From contig NZ_KB907500.1 of assembly GCF_000382065.1 (NCBI RefSeq), forward strand, positions 593,001-657,000: 64,000 nucleotides of DNA, read 5' to 3'. The stretch's first letter is position 1, and each line of letters begins with the position of its first letter. This document shows positions 26,557-36,120 of the stretch, piece after piece. The notes beneath the pieces were generated by a model. It was not told the origin of the DNA and made no database searches. It was given only the letters and a program-made list of their open reading frames with translations. Made by a program: the position numbers and the translations under genes. This DNA comes from Stenotrophomonas hibiscicola ATCC 19867 (GTDB lineage: Bacteria > Pseudomonadota > Gammaproteobacteria > Xanthomonadales > Xanthomonadaceae).

Positions 26557-26821
26557 CCCCGCTGCCCGCCTTCTTCGCTGGCGCGGGTGCCGGCTGAGTG
26601 GTCGTTGCAGCCGGGTCGACGGTCGTGGCGGGGGCAACGGCGCCCTGGGCCTCCGCCGGGGTCGCCTCGGTGGCGGGCTCGGCAGCGGGTTCGACGGTTT
26701 CTTCCACCGGCACCGGCTTCTGCGGCAGTACCAGCGGGCCCTTGTTGCCGCAGGCGGCGAGGAGCAGCAGCGGGGCCGCTGCCAGCGGAATCAGGATGGC
26801 GTTTCGATGGGGGATCTTCAT
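26549..26821 (-). CDS. lptM: LptM-type small lipoprotein (LPS transport maturation factor)
   Basis: The 90-residue lipoprotein has signal [24 protein letters not shown] (Cys24) followed at once by [12 protein letters not shown]. That is the hallmark of LptM (formerly YifL), which helps LptD assemble correctly in E. coli. The remainder is a low-complexity Glu/Pro/Ala/Thr tail (about 35-90), longer than in E. coli. The neighbour is dapF, the same synteny as E. coli yifL-dapF. It is the first gene of the operon running to hslU. Confidence 0.87.
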   Translation of the reverse strand: MKIPHRNAILIPLAAAPLLLLAACGNKGPLVLPQKPVPVEETVEPAAEPATEATPAEAQGAVAPATTVDPAATTTQPAPAPAKKAGSGDE

Positions 26822-26868
26822 GGCCCGAGTATAGCCATTGGCGGCTGAGCGGTTGGTGCAGGGAATCG

Positions 26869-26894
26869 GGTTGCCGGCCAGCGGCCGGCACTAC
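26869..26894 (-). repeat. GTAG REP palindrome
   Basis: GTTGCCGGCCAGCGGCCGGC followed by ACTACC, lying between the DUF454 gene and lptM. Confidence 0.88.
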
Positions 26895-26903
26895 CGCAGG
26901 CGC

Positions 26904-27329
26904 TCAATCCTCGGGAGGCGGAAGCGGCCGCGTCCACAGCCAGATCGCCACCACGGTCATGCTGCCGATCGAGAACCACTTCACCCAGGCAATCGGTACG
27001 CACCACAGCATGATGGCGGCGCATACCGCCATGGTGATCGTGGCCATCCACTTGCCGTAGCGGCTGACCGCCCCGTGTGCCTGCCAGTTGGCGATGGCCG
27101 GGCCGAAGCGTGGATGCTGCAGCAGCCAGTTGTGCAGGCGCTCGGAGCCACGCGAGGCGGCCCAGGCCGAAATCAGGATGAATACGGTGGTCGGCAGGCC
27201 CGGCACGAAGATGCCGACGATGCCGGTGCCGAGGCTGACATACGCCAGCAGCCACCACGCCCAGCGGAAACGCACCACGCGCGGAGGCGTGGCGGCATCG
27301 CGAGGGGCGGAAGGATCTGGCGCGCTCAT
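26904..27329 (-). CDS. DUF454 (YbaN-like) inner-membrane protein
   Basis: The 141-residue protein has helices at about 24-50 (AWWLLAYVSLGTGIVGIFVPGLPTT) and about 95-130. The DUF454 signature is GIVGIFVPGLPTTVFILISAWAASRGSERLHNWLLQHPRFGP. The first 15 residues are a Pro/Ala-rich cytoplasmic tail. Function is unknown; E. coli YbaN belongs to the same family. Transcribed alone. Confidence 0.88.
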   Translation of the reverse strand: MSAPDPSAPRDAATPPRVVRFRWAWWLLAYVSLGTGIVGIFVPGLPTTVFILISAWAASRGSERLHNWLLQHPRFGPAIANWQAHGAVSRYGKWMATITMAVCAAIMLWCVPIAWVKWFSIGSMTVVAIWLWTRPLPPPED

Positions 27330-27383
27330 GGCCGCAAGGATACCGGTTCAGGGTGCCAGGCAGCGCCCGGCACCCTGTCGCGA

Positions 27384-29495
27384 TCACGGCTGGGCGATGC
27401 CCAGCTGCTGCAGCACGAACGCGTACGACTCGGACAGCTCGCGGTAGCGCTGGAAGCGCCCCGACTTGCCGCCGTGGCCGGCTTCCATGTTGGTGCGGAA
27501 CAGGATCGGGTAGTGGCCGGTGTTGTCGTCACGCAGCTTGGCCACCCACTTGGCCGGCTCCCAGTACTGCACCTGCGAATCCCACAGGCCGGTACCCACG
27601 AACAGCGCCGGGTACGCCTGCCGCTTCACGTTGTCGTAGGGCGAGTAGGACAGCATGTAGTCGTAATACTGTTTCTGTTCCGGGTTGCCCCACTCGTCGT
27701 ACTCATTGGTGGTCAGCGGAATGGTCGGGTCGAGCATGGTGGTGACCACGTCGACGAACGGGACCTGCGCCACCATCACCCGGTAATCCTGCGGGGCCTG
27801 GTTGGCCACCGCGCCCATCAGCAGGCCGCCGGCGCTGCCACCGGACGCGGCCACGCGATCCTTCGCCGCCCAGCCCTGTGCGACCAGGCCGCGGGTGACG
27901 TCGATGAAGTCGTTGAAGGTGTTCTGCTTGTGCAGCAGCTTGCCGTTCTCGTACCAGTCGCGGCCCATTTCCTGGCCGCCGCGGATGTGGGCGATGGCAT
28001 ACACCACGCCGCGGTCGAGCAGGCTTACCGCGGTCTGATTGAAGTACGGGTCCATCGACATCCCGTAGCTGCCATAGGCGTACTGGAACAGCGCGCCCTT
28101 GCCATCCTTCTGGTAGCCCTTGCGGTAGACCAGCGACACCGGCACCTTCACGCCATCGCGCGCGGTGATCCAGACGCGGTCGGTTTCGTACTTCGACGCG
28201 TCATAGCCGATCACCGGCTGCACCTTCAGCTGGCGGCGCTCACCGGTGGCGGTGTTCAGTTCGAACACGGTGGTGGGGGTGGTCATCGAGGTGTAGACGT
28301 AGCGCAGCCAGGGCGTATCGGCCTCGGTGTTGTCGCCCAGGCTCATCGAGTACGCTGGCTCATCAGCCTTCACGTAGTCGCTGCGGCCATCCTTGAACAG
28401 CAGGCGGATGCGTTCCAGGCCCTCGGAGCGTTCGGCGATGGCGGTGTAGCCATCGAACAGTTCGAAGCCTTCGATGAACACCGCATCGTCGTGCGCGATC
28501 CAGTCCTTCCACTGCGCACGCGAAGTGGCATCGGTCGGCGCGGTGACCAGCTTGAAGTTCTTCGCGCCGTCGTTGGTGCGGATCACCCAGCGGCCGTCGT
28601 AGTGGTCGGCATCGTACTCGACGTCACGCTGGCGAGGGGCCAGCACGGTGAACGTGGTCGGGTCGCCGGCCGGTGCGTAGCGCTCTTCCGAGGACACGGT
28701 GCTGTGCACGCCGATGGTGATGAAGCGATCATCGCGGGTGCGGCCGATGCCCATGTAGAAGCTGTCGTCCTTCTCTTCGTAGACGACGGTGTCGGCGCTG
28801 GCTGGAGTGCCCAGCACGTGCTTCTTCACGCGCACGGTCAGCAGCGTTTCCGGATCGTTCTCGACATACAGCACGGTGCGGTTGTCGTCGGCCCAGACCA
28901 GGTCGCCGGAGCTGCCGGTGATCACATCGGGCAGCACCTTGCCGGTGGCCAGATCCTTGAAGCGGATCGTGTACTGGCGGCGGCCCACATCATCCTCGGC
29001 CCAGGCCAGCAGCTGGTTGTCCTGGCTCACTTCCATCGAGCCGACGCTGAAATAGCCCTTGCCGGCGGCCATGGCGTTGACGTCCAGCAGGATCTCCTCG
29101 GCGGCCTCCATGCTGCCCTTGCGGCGCGCGTGGATCGGATAGTCCTGGCCGGTCTCGAAGCGGCTGTAGTACCAATAGCCGCGCTCACGCGCCGGCACGC
29201 TGGAATCATCCTGCTTGATGCGGCCGACGATCTCCTTGTACAGGGTGTCTTCGAGCGGCTTGAGCGGCGCCAGCACCTGGTCCGCGTAGGCATTCTCGGC
29301 CTGCAGGTAGGCCAGCATGTCCTTGTTCTCGCGCTTGTCGTCGCGCAGCCAGTAATAGTCATCGTTGCGGGTCGCGCCGAACGGCGCCTTGACCACATGC
29401 GGATGCTTGGCGGCATCCGGCGGAACAGGCGGAGTGGCGGCGGTGGCAGTAGTGGTCATCAGGCTGGCGAGCAACAGGCAGAGAGTGGATTTCAT
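27384..29495 (-). CDS. Exported S9 prolyl oligopeptidase, oligopeptidase B type
   Basis: The 703-residue protein cleaves peptides after basic or prolyl residues (family knowledge). The start at 29495 gives a cleavable signal MKSTLCLLLASLMTTTATAA, so it is probably periplasmic or secreted, unlike cytoplasmic E. coli PtrB. A beta-propeller covers about 90-440. The catalytic domain contains YGSYGMSMDPYFNQ and the nucleophile in GGSAGGLLMG (Ser554), with the His motif NMEAGHGGKSGR near the C-terminus. The RGGQEMGRDWYENGKLL segment is typical of oligopeptidase B. Confidence 0.9.
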   Translation of the reverse strand: MKSTLCLLLASLMTTTATAATPPVPPDAAKHPHVVKAPFGATRNDDYYWLRDDKRENKDMLAYLQAENAYADQVLAPLKPLEDTLYKEIVGRIKQDDSSVPARERGYWYYSRFETGQDYPIHARRKGSMEAAEEILLDVNAMAAGKGYFSVGSMEVSQDNQLLAWAEDDVGRRQYTIRFKDLATGKVLPDVITGSSGDLVWADDNRTVLYVENDPETLLTVRVKKHVLGTPASADTVVYEEKDDSFYMGIGRTRDDRFITIGVHSTVSSEERYAPAGDPTTFTVLAPRQRDVEYDADHYDGRWVIRTNDGAKNFKLVTAPTDATSRAQWKDWIAHDDAVFIEGFELFDGYTAIAERSEGLERIRLLFKDGRSDYVKADEPAYSMSLGDNTEADTPWLRYVYTSMTTPTTVFELNTATGERRQLKVQPVIGYDASKYETDRVWITARDGVKVPVSLVYRKGYQKDGKGALFQYAYGSYGMSMDPYFNQTAVSLLDRGVVYAIAHIRGGQEMGRDWYENGKLLHKQNTFNDFIDVTRGLVAQGWAAKDRVAASGGSAGGLLMGAVANQAPQDYRVMVAQVPFVDVVTTMLDPTIPLTTNEYDEWGNPEQKQYYDYMLSYSPYDNVKRQAYPALFVGTGLWDSQVQYWEPAKWVAKLRDDNTGHYPILFRTNMEAGHGGKSGRFQRYRELSESYAFVLQQLGIAQP

Positions 29496-29587
29496 GTAGT
29501 GGGGTTCCTTGAACTGCAATGCAATGGCGTCCTTGTGCCCGAGTCTGGGTTGCAGGAGGGCTGCGGGCAACCCTGCGGATCGTCATG

Positions 29588-29663
29588 GGGAGTGCCGGCC
29601 GCTGGCCAGCAACCTCACGAACCCGGAGACGGTCGGAATGCCGGCCGGCGGCCGGCACTACCA
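29588..29663. repeat. Inverted REP pair upstream of the oligopeptidase
   Basis: The left copy GGGAGTGCCGGCCGCTGGCC (about 29588-29613) has lost the T of GTAG and carries an arm change. The right inverted copy is at about 29638-29663 and ends GCCGGCACTACC. The left is thus a decaying REP. Confidence 0.8.
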
Positions 29664-29700
29664 GAACGCATGACCCAGACGCGCGGCGTACCATGGGCAC

Positions 29701-30894
29701 ATGAGCACCCTGCCCCACACGCCGGGCTACAGCCGGCGCAGCCATGAAATCGCTCCATTCCACGTGATGTCCCTGCTGGCCCGCGCACAGGCGCTGGAGC
29801 AGGCCGGCCACGATGTGATCCACCTGGAAATCGGCGAACCGGACTTCACCACCGCCGAACCTGTCGTGCGCGCCGGCCAGGCCGCATTGGCCGCCGGTCA
29901 TACCCGCTACACCGCCGCACGTGGCCTGCCGGCTCTGCGTGAGGCCATCAGCGGCTTCTATCGCAGCCATTACGGGCTGGATATCGACCCTGAACGCATC
30001 CTGGTCACACCGGGTGGGTCCGGTGCGCTGCTGCTGGCCAGCAGCCTGCTGGTCGATCCCGGCCGCCACTGGCTGCTGGCGGACCCCGGCTATCCGTGCA
30101 ACCGCCACTTCCTGCGCCTGGTGGAAGGCGGTGCGCAACTGGTACCGGTCGGGCCGGAGACCGCCTACCAGCTGACCCCGTCACTGGTGGAACAGCACTG
30201 GGATGCCGACAGCGTCGGCGCGCTGGTCGCCTCACCGGCCAACCCGACCGGCACCGTGCTTTCCGCCGACGATCTGGCCGCACTGTCGCAGGCCCTGCAC
30301 GCGCGGGGCGGCCACCTGGTGGTGGACGAGATCTACCACGGCCTCACCTATGGCCTGGATGCGCCCAGCGTGCTGCAGGTGGATGACAGCGCGTTCGTGC
30401 TGAACAGCTTCTCCAAGTATTTCGGCATGACCGGCTGGCGGCTGGGCTGGCTGGTGGCACCGCCGGCCGCGGTACCGGACCTGGAGAAGCTGGCGCAGAA
30501 CCTGTACATCAGCGCCTCGAGCATCGCCCAGCATGCCGCCCTCGCCTGTTTCAGCGAGGAATCGATGGCGATCTTCGAACAGCGCCGCGAAGCGTTCCGC
30601 CAGCGTCGCGACTTCCTGCTGCCCGCACTGCGTGAGCTGGGCTTCCGTATCGAGGTCGAGCCGCAGGGCGCGTTCTACCTGTACGCAGACGTCAGCGCGT
30701 TCACCGACGATGCGCAGGCGTTCTGCGCCCACTTCCTGGAAACCGAGCATGTGGCATTCACGCCCGGGCTGGATTTCGGCTTCCATCGTGCCAACCAGCA
30801 CGTGCGCCTGGCCTATACCCAGGAGGTGCCGCGATTGCAGGAGGCGGTGGCGCGGATTGCGCGCGGATTGAAGCGTTGGCAGGGATCACGTTGA
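29701..30894 (+). CDS. PLP-dependent class I/II aminotransferase
   Basis: The 397-residue fold-type I aminotransferase has HLEIGEPDFTTAEPVV (substrate loop), VTPGGSGALLLASSLL (cofactor phosphate), SPANPTGTVLS, and the PLP lysine Lys239 in NSFSKYFGMTGWRLGW. It resembles the AspC/MalY-like subgroup common in Xanthomonads. Amino-acid specificity cannot be assigned. It is a single-gene unit ending in a REP pair and a bidirectional terminator. Confidence 0.9.
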   Translation: MSTLPHTPGYSRRSHEIAPFHVMSLLARAQALEQAGHDVIHLEIGEPDFTTAEPVVRAGQAALAAGHTRYTAARGLPALREAISGFYRSHYGLDIDPERILVTPGGSGALLLASSLLVDPGRHWLLADPGYPCNRHFLRLVEGGAQLVPVGPETAYQLTPSLVEQHWDADSVGALVASPANPTGTVLSADDLAALSQALHARGGHLVVDEIYHGLTYGLDAPSVLQVDDSAFVLNSFSKYFGMTGWRLGWLVAPPAAVPDLEKLAQNLYISASSIAQHAALACFSEESMAIFEQRREAFRQRRDFLLPALRELGFRIEVEPQGAFYLYADVSAFTDDAQAFCAHFLETEHVAFTPGLDFGFHRANQHVRLAYTQEVPRLQEAVARIARGLKRWQGSR

Positions 30895-30895
30895 C

Positions 30896-30969
30896 GGTAG
30901 TGCCGGCCGCTGGCCGGCAACGGCATCATCCACGCATTCCCGGTTTGCCGGCCAGCGGCCGGCACTACC
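30896..30969. repeat. Inverted REP pair after the aminotransferase gene
   Basis: GGTAGTGCCGGCCGCTGGCC at about 30896-30920 is followed by an inverted copy ending GGCCGGCACTACC at about 30944-30969. The first begins immediately after the stop codon. Confidence 0.9.
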
Positions 30970-30978
30970 GGATAAAGA

Positions 30979-31004
30979 AAAACGCCGCCCTGGGGCGGCG
31001 TTTT
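30979..31004. terminator. Bidirectional rho-independent terminator
   Basis: AAAACGCCGCC (30979-30989), loop CTGG, GGCGGCGTTTT (30994-31004): a perfect stem with A/T flanks between two converging genes. Confidence 0.92.
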
Positions 31005-31013
31005 CCGTTCTGC

Positions 31014-33110
31014 TTACTTGCCGCCCAACCGCTCCCACAGGAAGCTGTAGGCCAGCGCCGACATGTGTGCGGCCTGCGCGTTGTTGGCGGCGCCGCCGTG
31101 GCCACCTTCGATGTTCTCGTAGTAGGTCACGTCCTTGCCGGCGTCGATCATCTTCGCCGCCATCTTGCGGGCATGGCCCGGATGCACGCGGTCATCGCGC
31201 GTCGAGGTCGTGAACAGCACCGGCGGGTACTTCTTCTTCGCATCGAACAGATGGTACGGCGAGAAGGTCTTGATGAACTCCCAGTCGCTGGTATCCGGGT
31301 TGCCGTACTCGGCCATCCACGATGCGCCTGCCAGCAGGTGGTTGTAGCGCTTCATGTCCAGCAGCGGCACCTGCACCACCACCGCACCGAACAGCTCCGG
31401 GTACTGGGTCAGCATGTTGCCGGTCAGCAGGCCACCATTGCTGCCGCCCTGCACGCCCAGGTGCCTGGCGCTGGTGATCTTGCGCTTGACCAGATCGCGC
31501 GCCACCGCGGCCATGTCTTCATAGGCCTTGTGGCGGTTCTGCTTCAGTGCCGCCTGGTGCCAGCGCGGCCCATACTCGCCACCGCCACGGATGTTGGCGA
31601 CCACGTACACGCCGCCCTTTTCCAGCCAGGCGCGGCCCATGCCACCGGAATAGCTCGGGGTCAGCGAGATCTCGAAGCCACCGTAGCCGTACAGCAGGGT
31701 CGGATTGGAACCGTCCAGCTTCATCGCCCGATCGTGCACAACGAAGTACGGCACGCGGGTGCCATCCTTGCTGGTGGCGAAGTGCTGCTCGATCGCCTTG
31801 CCCTTGGCATCGAAGAAGGCCGGCATGGTCTTCAGCGTTTCCGGGGCCTGGCCGATCTCGGCCAGCGCCAGCGTGGTCGGGGTCAGATAGTCGGTGGCCG
31901 TCAGCCACACCGCGTCGCTGTCATTGCTGTCGACCGCAGCCACGCCCAGCGTGCCGAAAGCCGGTGCACCAACGAAGCGGCTGGTCTGCCAGCCATTGGC
32001 GCCCGGCGTCAGCACCGACAGGCGGTTCTTGACGTCGTCCAGCACGTTCAGCACCAGATGGTTCCTGGTCCAGGTGGCGCTGGCCAGCGAGGTGGTCGCG
32101 GTCGGGGTGAACAGCACGTCGAACTCGCGCTTGCCGGCCAGGAAGTCATCCAGCTTGGTGGCCAGCAACGAACCGGACGCATAGGTCTTGCCCCCGACAG
32201 TCCACGGATCACGCAGCTCCAGGGTCAGCCATTGCTTGTGCAGGCCCTTCTCGGCCGAATTCGGCGCGTCGATCTTGGTCAGCGTGCCATCGTCACCGCG
32301 CAGGTAGATCTCGTTGTTGTAGAAGGCGAGCGTGCGGCTGACCAGGTTGCGTTCGAAGCCCGGAGTGTCATCGTGCGTCGCCGCGATGTACATGTCTTCC
32401 GGCTTGCCTTCGTACACCGTCGTGGCCGAGGCCATCGGAGTGCCACGCTTCCACAGCTTGGCCACGCGCGGGTAGCCGGAGGTGGTCATCGAGCCGGCAC
32501 CGAAGTCGGTGTAGACGAACACGGTATCGCGGTCGATCCAGTTGAGGCCGCCCTTCGACTCCGGACGGAAGAAGCCATCCTTGATCCAGGTCTTGTTGGC
32601 CAGGTCGAATTCGCGGGTGACGTCGGCATCGGCGCCGCCGCGCGACAACGCGATCAGGCAACGGCTGTAGTCCGGGCGCAGGCAATCGGCGCCGTGCCAG
32701 ACCCAGTTCTCACCCTCGGCCTTGTTCAGTGCATCCAGGTCGAGCACGGTTTCCCACTGCGGCGAGGCCTTGCGGTATTCGGCCAGGGTGGTGCGTCGCC
32801 ACAGGCCACGCTCGTGCTGCTGGTCCTTCCAGAAGTTGTAGTAGTAGTCGCCGATCTTCTGCACGGCGGGAATCTTGGCATCGGAGTCGAGCACCTCGCG
32901 GATGCTGGCTTCCATCTGCTTGAAGGCCGGGGTCTGCGCAAGGCGCGCCTCGGACTTGGCGTTCTGTTCCTTGACCCAGGCCAGCGGCTTGTCGCCGGTT
33001 ACGTCTTCGAGCCAGGCGTAACGGTCGGTGTCTTCAGCGGCCACGGCGGTCCCCACCGAGGCAGCGGTCATCATGCCAGCCAACAGGCAGGCGGAAGCGA
33101 ATCGTGACAT
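31014..33110 (-). CDS. Exported prolyl endopeptidase (S9A)
   Basis: The 698-residue enzyme cleaves after proline in short peptides. It has a Sec signal MSRFASACLLAGMMTAASVGTAVA, then the prolyl-oligopeptidase N-terminus DTDRYAWLEDVTGDKPLAWV, a beta-propeller and the hydrolase domain. GGSNGGLLTGNML places Ser557 as nucleophile. DDRVHPGHARKM and EGGHGG supply Asp and His. It is a second exported S9 peptidase within 4 kb but is clearly a different subfamily from the 27.4-29.5 kb enzyme. Confidence 0.93.
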   Translation of the reverse strand: MSRFASACLLAGMMTAASVGTAVAAEDTDRYAWLEDVTGDKPLAWVKEQNAKSEARLAQTPAFKQMEASIREVLDSDAKIPAVQKIGDYYYNFWKDQQHERGLWRRTTLAEYRKASPQWETVLDLDALNKAEGENWVWHGADCLRPDYSRCLIALSRGGADADVTREFDLANKTWIKDGFFRPESKGGLNWIDRDTVFVYTDFGAGSMTTSGYPRVAKLWKRGTPMASATTVYEGKPEDMYIAATHDDTPGFERNLVSRTLAFYNNEIYLRGDDGTLTKIDAPNSAEKGLHKQWLTLELRDPWTVGGKTYASGSLLATKLDDFLAGKREFDVLFTPTATTSLASATWTRNHLVLNVLDDVKNRLSVLTPGANGWQTSRFVGAPAFGTLGVAAVDSNDSDAVWLTATDYLTPTTLALAEIGQAPETLKTMPAFFDAKGKAIEQHFATSKDGTRVPYFVVHDRAMKLDGSNPTLLYGYGGFEISLTPSYSGGMGRAWLEKGGVYVVANIRGGGEYGPRWHQAALKQNRHKAYEDMAAVARDLVKRKITSARHLGVQGGSNGGLLTGNMLTQYPELFGAVVVQVPLLDMKRYNHLLAGASWMAEYGNPDTSDWEFIKTFSPYHLFDAKKKYPPVLFTTSTRDDRVHPGHARKMAAKMIDAGKDVTYYENIEGGHGGAANNAQAAHMSALAYSFLWERLGGK

Positions 33111-33179
33111 TGCAGCTCCAGGCAGTCATAAGCCTTGGAACGCTAGCATGGATCACCGCTGTCGCCCCCGTGTCGAAGG

Positions 33180-33506
33180 TCAGGCCGCGGCGGTGGCGCC
33201 GCGACGGCGGCGGGCCGCACCGCCACCGCGTCGGTCCGCCTGTCCACCGGTGTGACGCGCCCGCCGCAGCCACGACAGGCGCGGCAACGGGAAGCGCAGC
33301 AGCGCCCACCAGGCCACCAGCGGCATGCCCACCAGCCACATCGGCAACCAGCCCAGCCACGCGCTGCTACCACGCGCGGCCGGCCAGACCAGGACCAGTG
33401 CCACACCGGCCAGGGCCAACTGCCGCACGCTGCGCAGCAGGCGCGGGTCGGCACATTCAAGGCTGACGCGTTCAGCTGCAGGGCGACGGACGGAACGTGC
33501 GTTCAT
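33180..33506 (-). CDS. Hypothetical small membrane protein
   Basis: The 108-residue product starts at 33506 after GGAGAAGCCCC (good ribosome-binding site). Two hydrophobic segments lie at about 29-44 (LALAGVALVLVWPAA) and about 50-68 (LGWLPMWLVGMPLVAWWALL), followed by an Arg/Gly/Ala-rich tail of about 40 residues. That tail is nearly all basic and low complexity. I do not recognise a family. It lies divergent from the lipocalin gene. Confidence 0.6.
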   Translation of the reverse strand: MNARSVRRPAAERVSLECADPRLLRSVRQLALAGVALVLVWPAARGSSAWLGWLPMWLVGMPLVAWWALLRFPLPRLSWLRRARHTGGQADRRGGGAARRRRGATAAA

Positions 33507-33634
33507 GGGGCTTCTCCGGTAGACAGTGCAACACAGCTTGGTCAATGCCCTTCTCAAAGGCTGCGACACCATTGACGGATCGCGCACGCTCAGTCGACCA
33601 TGCTCACGCAAAGCCCTCCTGAGCCCGCTCCCGC

Positions 33635-34237
33635 ATGACTTCGATCCGCCCGCTCTGCGCCATGCTCTTGGCCCTGTCCCTGGCGGGCCCCGCCGTGGCC
33701 GCCAGCGAGCCGCCATCGCCCCGTGCCAGCGCCCCACGCGTCGCCGACCCGGATGCGCCGATCGACCTGAAGCGCTTCATGGGTACCTGGTACGTGATTG
33801 GCCGCGTGCCGAACTTCGTCGAGCGCGGCCATGTGGCCAGCGTCAACGAGTACGAACTGCGCGACGCGCACAAGGTCGGCATCACCTACCGCTATCGTGA
33901 TGGCTTCGGCGAACCCCTGCAGGAGATCCGCGCACGCGCCAGTGTCGACCCGGACAGCGGCAATCACGGCTGGCGCACCTGGTTCTATCGCGTGGTGCCC
34001 ACCCATTCACGGGTGCTGGAAGTAGCACCGGATTATTCCTGGGCACTGATCGGCTACCCGGGCCGCGAGATGGCCTGGATCTTCTCGCGCACACCGGACA
34101 TGGACAAGGGCCTCTACAAGGAACTGGCCGAGCGCCTGCGTGACGAATACGGGGTGAACACCGACAAGCTCAAGCGTGTGCCACAGCGCCCGGAGCAGGT
34201 CGGCAAGCTGGGTTACGAAGTACCCAACGTGCGTTGA
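33635..34237 (+). CDS. Blc-like bacterial lipocalin
   Basis: The 200-residue protein has a cleavable signal (about 1-23; no clear lipobox Cys) and the lipocalin motif GTWY (50-53). The Blc-type features NEYELRDAHKVGITYRYRDG, YSWALIGYPGREMAWIFSRTP and YGVNTDKLKRVPQ are present. It probably binds lipids in the periplasm. Relative to E. coli Blc it lacks an evident lipidation Cys, so it may be soluble. Transcribed alone, ending before a REP pair. Confidence 0.9.
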   Translation: MTSIRPLCAMLLALSLAGPAVAASEPPSPRASAPRVADPDAPIDLKRFMGTWYVIGRVPNFVERGHVASVNEYELRDAHKVGITYRYRDGFGEPLQEIRARASVDPDSGNHGWRTWFYRVVPTHSRVLEVAPDYSWALIGYPGREMAWIFSRTPDMDKGLYKELAERLRDEYGVNTDKLKRVPQRPEQVGKLGYEVPNVR

Positions 34238-34256
34238 GAGAGCGCCGGGCGCAGAT

Positions 34257-34331
34257 GTAGTGCCGGCCGCTGGCCGGCAGCTCCGGCACACTTGGAGCAG
34301 CGCATCGTTGCCGGCCAGCGGCCGGCACTAT
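34257..34331. repeat. Inverted REP pair between lipocalin and metI
   Basis: TGTAGTGCCGGCCGCTGGCC at about 34256-34280 and an inverted copy ending GGCCGGCACTA at about 34308-34331, between two converging genes. The right copy has lost the last base of CTAC. Confidence 0.88.
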
Positions 34332-34341
34332 CTGAGGCGGG

Positions 34342-35031
34342 CTACTTGCGGGTGTAGTGCGCGACCAGACGGTCGCCGAGCATCTGCAGCAGCTGCACCA
34401 GGATCAGCAGCACCACCACGGTAACCAGGGCCACGTCGGTGCGGTTGCGCTGGTAGCCTTCGCGCAGCGCCAGGTCGCCCAGGCCGCCGGAACCGATCGC
34501 GCCGCCCATGGCAGTGAAGCCAACCAGAGCAACGGTAGTGACCGTGGCGGCGGCAATCAGGCCCGGCCGCGCCTCGGGAAGCAGCACCCGGGTGACCAGT
34601 TGCCAGGTGGTGGCACCCATCGACTGCGCGGCCTCGACCACGCCGCGGTCCACTTCGCGCAGCGCGGTTTCCACCAGGCGCGCGTAGAACGGCGCCGCAC
34701 CGATGACCAGCGCCGGCAACGTGCCGAGCACGCCGATCGACTGGCCCATCAACCACAGCGACACCGGGATCAACACCACCATCAGGATGATGAAGGGTAC
34801 CGAACGCAGCAGGTTCACCACGATCGCCAGCGCGCCATAGACCAGTGGCCGGCGCTTCATCTGCGGCGCGCCGAACACGTACAGCAGCACGCCCATCGGC
34901 AGGCCGATGGCCAGGGTAAGCGGCAGCGAGCCGGCCATCATCAGCAGCGTCTCGAGGGTGGCCTTGCCGATATCCACCCACTTGTCCGCATCCAGGTGGC
35001 GGAAGAAGCCGCCGGCAGTAGCGATGATCAT
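34342..35031 (-). CDS. metI: MetI, methionine ABC transporter permease
   Basis: The 229-residue permease imports D/L-methionine with MetN. It shows five or so membrane segments and the binding-protein-dependent transport signature [25 protein letters not shown] (EAA loop), with [18 protein letters not shown]. The ATG overlaps the metN stop codon (35028-35031). No metQ binding-protein gene follows; after the stop come REPs and the lipocalin on the other strand. Confidence 0.95.
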   Translation of the reverse strand: MIIATAGGFFRHLDADKWVDIGKATLETLLMMAGSLPLTLAIGLPMGVLLYVFGAPQMKRRPLVYGALAIVVNLLRSVPFIILMVVLIPVSLWLMGQSIGVLGTLPALVIGAAPFYARLVETALREVDRGVVEAAQSMGATTWQLVTRVLLPEARPGLIAAATVTTVALVGFTAMGGAIGSGGLGDLALREGYQRNRTDVALVTVVVLLILVQLLQMLGDRLVAHYTRK

Positions 35032-36035
35032 CGACGCAGTTCCTCAACGTGCACGCCGGCGGCCACGAACGCGGCCTGCGCGGCGGACTGGTCACCGCCC
35101 ACCAGGGCGACGACCAGCTGGCCATACGGGGTGTCCTTGATCCGGTCGATACGGCCGGACAGGATGTTGTAGTCGACCCCGGTCTGCCGCGCGACGCTGC
35201 CGAGCAGGGGTTCGTAGGTGTCGCCACCGAGGAACGTCAGCCGCACGATGCGGCCACCGACGGCATCGAAATCGCGATGCAGCGCACCTTCGTCCATGTG
35301 CTCCGATTCGCTGACGAAACGGCGCGTGGTCGGATGCTGTGGATGCAGGAACACCCGGGTGACCGGCCCGGTCTCGACCATCTGGCCGGCGTCGAGCACG
35401 GCGACGCGGTCGCAGACGCGGCGGATCACGTCCATCTCGTGGGTGATCAGCACGATGGTCAGGCCCAGCTCGCGATTGATCTTCGACAGCAGCGACAGCA
35501 CCGATGCCGTGGTCTGCGGATCGAGCGCACTGGTGGCCTCGTCGCACAACAGGATCTGCGGACGCGTTGCAAGTGCGCGGGCAATGCCGACGCGCTGCTT
35601 CTGGCCACCGGACAGCTGCGCCGGATACTTCTGCGCATGCGCTTCCAGGCCAACGGTCTGCAGCAGCTCGACCACGCGTGCGTCGATCTCCGCCTTCGGC
35701 GTGCCGGCCAGCTCCAGCGGGAAGGCGACGTTGCCGGCCACCGTGCGCGAAGACAGCAGGTTGAAGTGCTGGAAGATCATGCCGATGCGCCGGCGCAGCG
35801 AGCGCAGGCCGTCCGCGTCCAGTGCGGTGACATCCTCGCCACCGATCAGCAGACGCCCACCACTGGGTTCTTCCAGGCGGTTGATCATGCGGATCAGCGT
35901 CGACTTGCCGGCGCCGGAATGGCCGATGATGCCGAATACCTCACCGGCCTCGATGGTCAGGTCCAGCGGCTGCAGCGCGCTCACTGCGCGGCCGGCAACG
36001 GCATAGGATTTGTGCAGGCGCTGGAACTCGATCAC
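35028..36035 (-). CDS. metN: MetN, methionine ABC transporter ATPase
   Basis: The 335-residue ATPase has Walker [13 protein letters not shown] (about 38-49), Q-loop [14 protein letters not shown], signature [15 protein letters not shown], Walker [15 protein letters not shown], and the C-terminal NIL/ACT-like methionine-sensing domain (about 260-335). That domain is typical of MetN and mediates transinhibition. It is the first gene of metNI. A conserved AT-rich element lies about 90 bases upstream. Confidence 0.96.
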   Translation of the reverse strand: MIEFQRLHKSYAVAGRAVSALQPLDLTIEAGEVFGIIGHSGAGKSTLIRMINRLEEPSGGRLLIGGEDVTALDADGLRSLRRRIGMIFQHFNLLSSRTVAGNVAFPLELAGTPKAEIDARVVELLQTVGLEAHAQKYPAQLSGGQKQRVGIARALATRPQILLCDEATSALDPQTTASVLSLLSKINRELGLTIVLITHEMDVIRRVCDRVAVLDAGQMVETGPVTRVFLHPQHPTTRRFVSESEHMDEGALHRDFDAVGGRIVRLTFLGGDTYEPLLGSVARQTGVDYNILSGRIDRIKDTPYGQLVVALVGGDQSAAQAAFVAAGVHVEELRR

Positions 36036-36120
36036 GGGCGTGGCTCACCGGCTGGGTGACGGAAGGGGGCGTGCAGCCTACCAGCGCAGGCGGTCGCGCG
36101 CCCGCGCCATGGGCCAGAAT

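Noticed and set aside
26838-29747. A 969-codon plus-strand open frame
   Set aside because: It lies antisense to the DUF454 and oligopeptidase B genes, and its composition is typical of antisense frames in GC-rich DNA.
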